From positions 1 through 6,356 of the forward strand of contig VERK01000131.1 in the NCBI GenBank assembly GCA_018882725.1: a stretch of DNA of 6,356 nucleotides, written 5' to 3'. Position numbers and translations under genes: made by a program. Source of the stretch: Actinomycetota bacterium (lineage in GTDB: Bacteria; Actinomycetota; Acidimicrobiia; Acidimicrobiales; Ilumatobacteraceae). Of this stretch, positions 5,762-6,356 are shown piece by piece (within the stretch, counting starts at the first letter, position 1; each line of letters opens with the position of its first letter). The notes below the pieces were generated by a model that saw nothing but the letters and a program-made list of their open reading frames with translations, made no database searches and was not told the origin of the DNA.

Positions 5762-6356
5762 ATGGGCACCTACGACACCGACGGCAACTACACGCCGCGG
5801 AAAGTCACCGAAAACGACCTCGACAAGCCCTTCAGCGAAGCGATCGAAGGCACCTTGGTCGACGTGGAGGACGGCCAAGTGGTCCACGGAACCGTCGTCA
5901 AGATCGACAAGGACGAGGTACTTCTCGACATCGGATACAAGAGCGAGGGAGTCATCCCGTCGCGTGAGTTGAGCATTCGCAACGACGTCGACCCGAGCGA
6001 GATCGTCAAACTCGGCGAGCAGGTCGAAGCCCTGGTCCTCCAGAAGGAAGACAAGGAAGGCCGCCTCATCCTGTCGAAGAAGCGCGCGCAGTACGAGCGT
6101 GCGTGGGGCAACATCGAAAAGAAGAAGGAAGCCGACGAGATGGTCGAAGGCCTCGTGATCGAGGTCGTCAAGGGTGGTCTCATCGTCGACATCGGTCTGC
6201 GCGGGTTCCTTCCGGCGTCACTCGTCGAGCTTCGTCGCGTCCGCGACCTTCAGCCCTACGTGGGCAAGGTCCTGCAGGCCAAGATCATCGAACTCGACAA
6301 GAACCGCAACAACGTCGTGCTGTCGCGCCGCGCGTACCTCGAAGAGACCCAGAAGG
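5762..6356 (+). CDS. rpsA: 30S ribosomal protein S1 (N-terminal part, runs off window)
   Basis: S1 binds mRNA on the small ribosomal subunit and assists initiation. From the ATG at 5762, 198 codons are visible with no stop before the edge. After an acidic N-terminal stretch (1-36) comes the first S1 (OB-fold) domain, about 37-108, with GTVVKIDKDEVLLDIGYKSE and ILSKKRA at its end. A second S1 domain covers about 126-193, with VIEVVKGGLIVDIGLRGFLP and the conserved NRNNVVLSRRA. The sequence closely follows actinobacterial S1, which has about four such domains, so roughly half or more of the protein lies outside. A TTG at 5732 in the same frame would add ten residues (MSDLLTSSSP) and has a weak GAAAG ten bases upstream; it is a real alternative. 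Position downstream of polA matches the Rv1629-Rv1630 order in M. tuberculosis. Confidence 0.95.
   Translation, partial: MGTYDTDGNYTPRKVTENDLDKPFSEAIEGTLVDVEDGQVVHGTVVKIDKDEVLLDIGYKSEGVIPSRELSIRNDVDPSEIVKLGEQVEALVLQKEDKEGRLILSKKRAQYERAWGNIEKKKEADEMVEGLVIEVVKGGLIVDIGLRGFLPASLVELRRVRDLQPYVGKVLQAKIIELDKNRNNVVLSRRAYLEETQK

Noticed and set aside
1..6356. CRISPR array, mobile element, prophage or defence system
   Set aside because: No regularly spaced repeats, transposase, integrase or inverted-repeat ends were found, and every sizeable stretch is explained by housekeeping genes. The tRNA is intact at its 3' end with no duplicated segment suggesting an attachment site.

Overview
This is a GC-rich window (about mid-60s percent by eye) with strong G/C bias at third codon positions, frequent GTG/TTG starts and few Shine-Dalgarno sequences. 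The gene set and order (ANTAR response regulator, then polA, then rpsA) is the arrangement known around Rv1626-Rv1629-Rv1630 of Mycobacterium tuberculosis. I infer an actinobacterium, probably outside the mycobacteria and possibly Acidimicrobiia-like. That placement is an inference from protein character and cannot be proved from this window.

Layout. Positions 1-1150 on the minus strand hold fabD (malonyl-CoA:ACP transacylase). Its 3' end lies beyond the window, and it carries a C-terminal extension that resembles a lipoyl/biotinyl-type hammerhead. A tRNA gene (1214-1289, plus strand) follows a short divergent promoter region. It has a short variable loop, and counting places the anticodon at CAA. 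Next come a small coiled-coil protein of unknown function (1328-1615) and a tight plus-strand run. This run is a PdtaR-type response regulator with an ANTAR output domain (1679-2254), DNA polymerase I (2251-4926) and a class I SAM-dependent methyltransferase (4923-5642). Each junction in the run is a 4-base GTGA stop/start overlap, which indicates one translationally coupled operon. After a leader of about 120 bases with its own promoter-like sequence and a short direct repeat, rpsA (ribosomal protein S1) begins and runs off the right edge.

How the parts work together. The window is mainly core information and lipid metabolism: fatty-acid elongation supply (FabD), DNA repair and Okazaki-fragment processing (PolA), translation (S1, tRNA) and a two-component output regulator acting on RNA. 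The polymerase keeps its 5'-nuclease and polymerase residues but has lost most proofreading residues. It also carries tyrosine at the dideoxy-discrimination position, as known for mycobacterial PolA.

I see no CRISPR array, insertion sequence, prophage, toxin-antitoxin pair or defence system. The items most worth a second look are the FabD extension, the atypical tRNA, the repeated and anti-Shine-Dalgarno-like sequences in the rpsA leader, and the recurring -10-like hexamer exactly six bases before start codons, which suggests leaderless transcripts.
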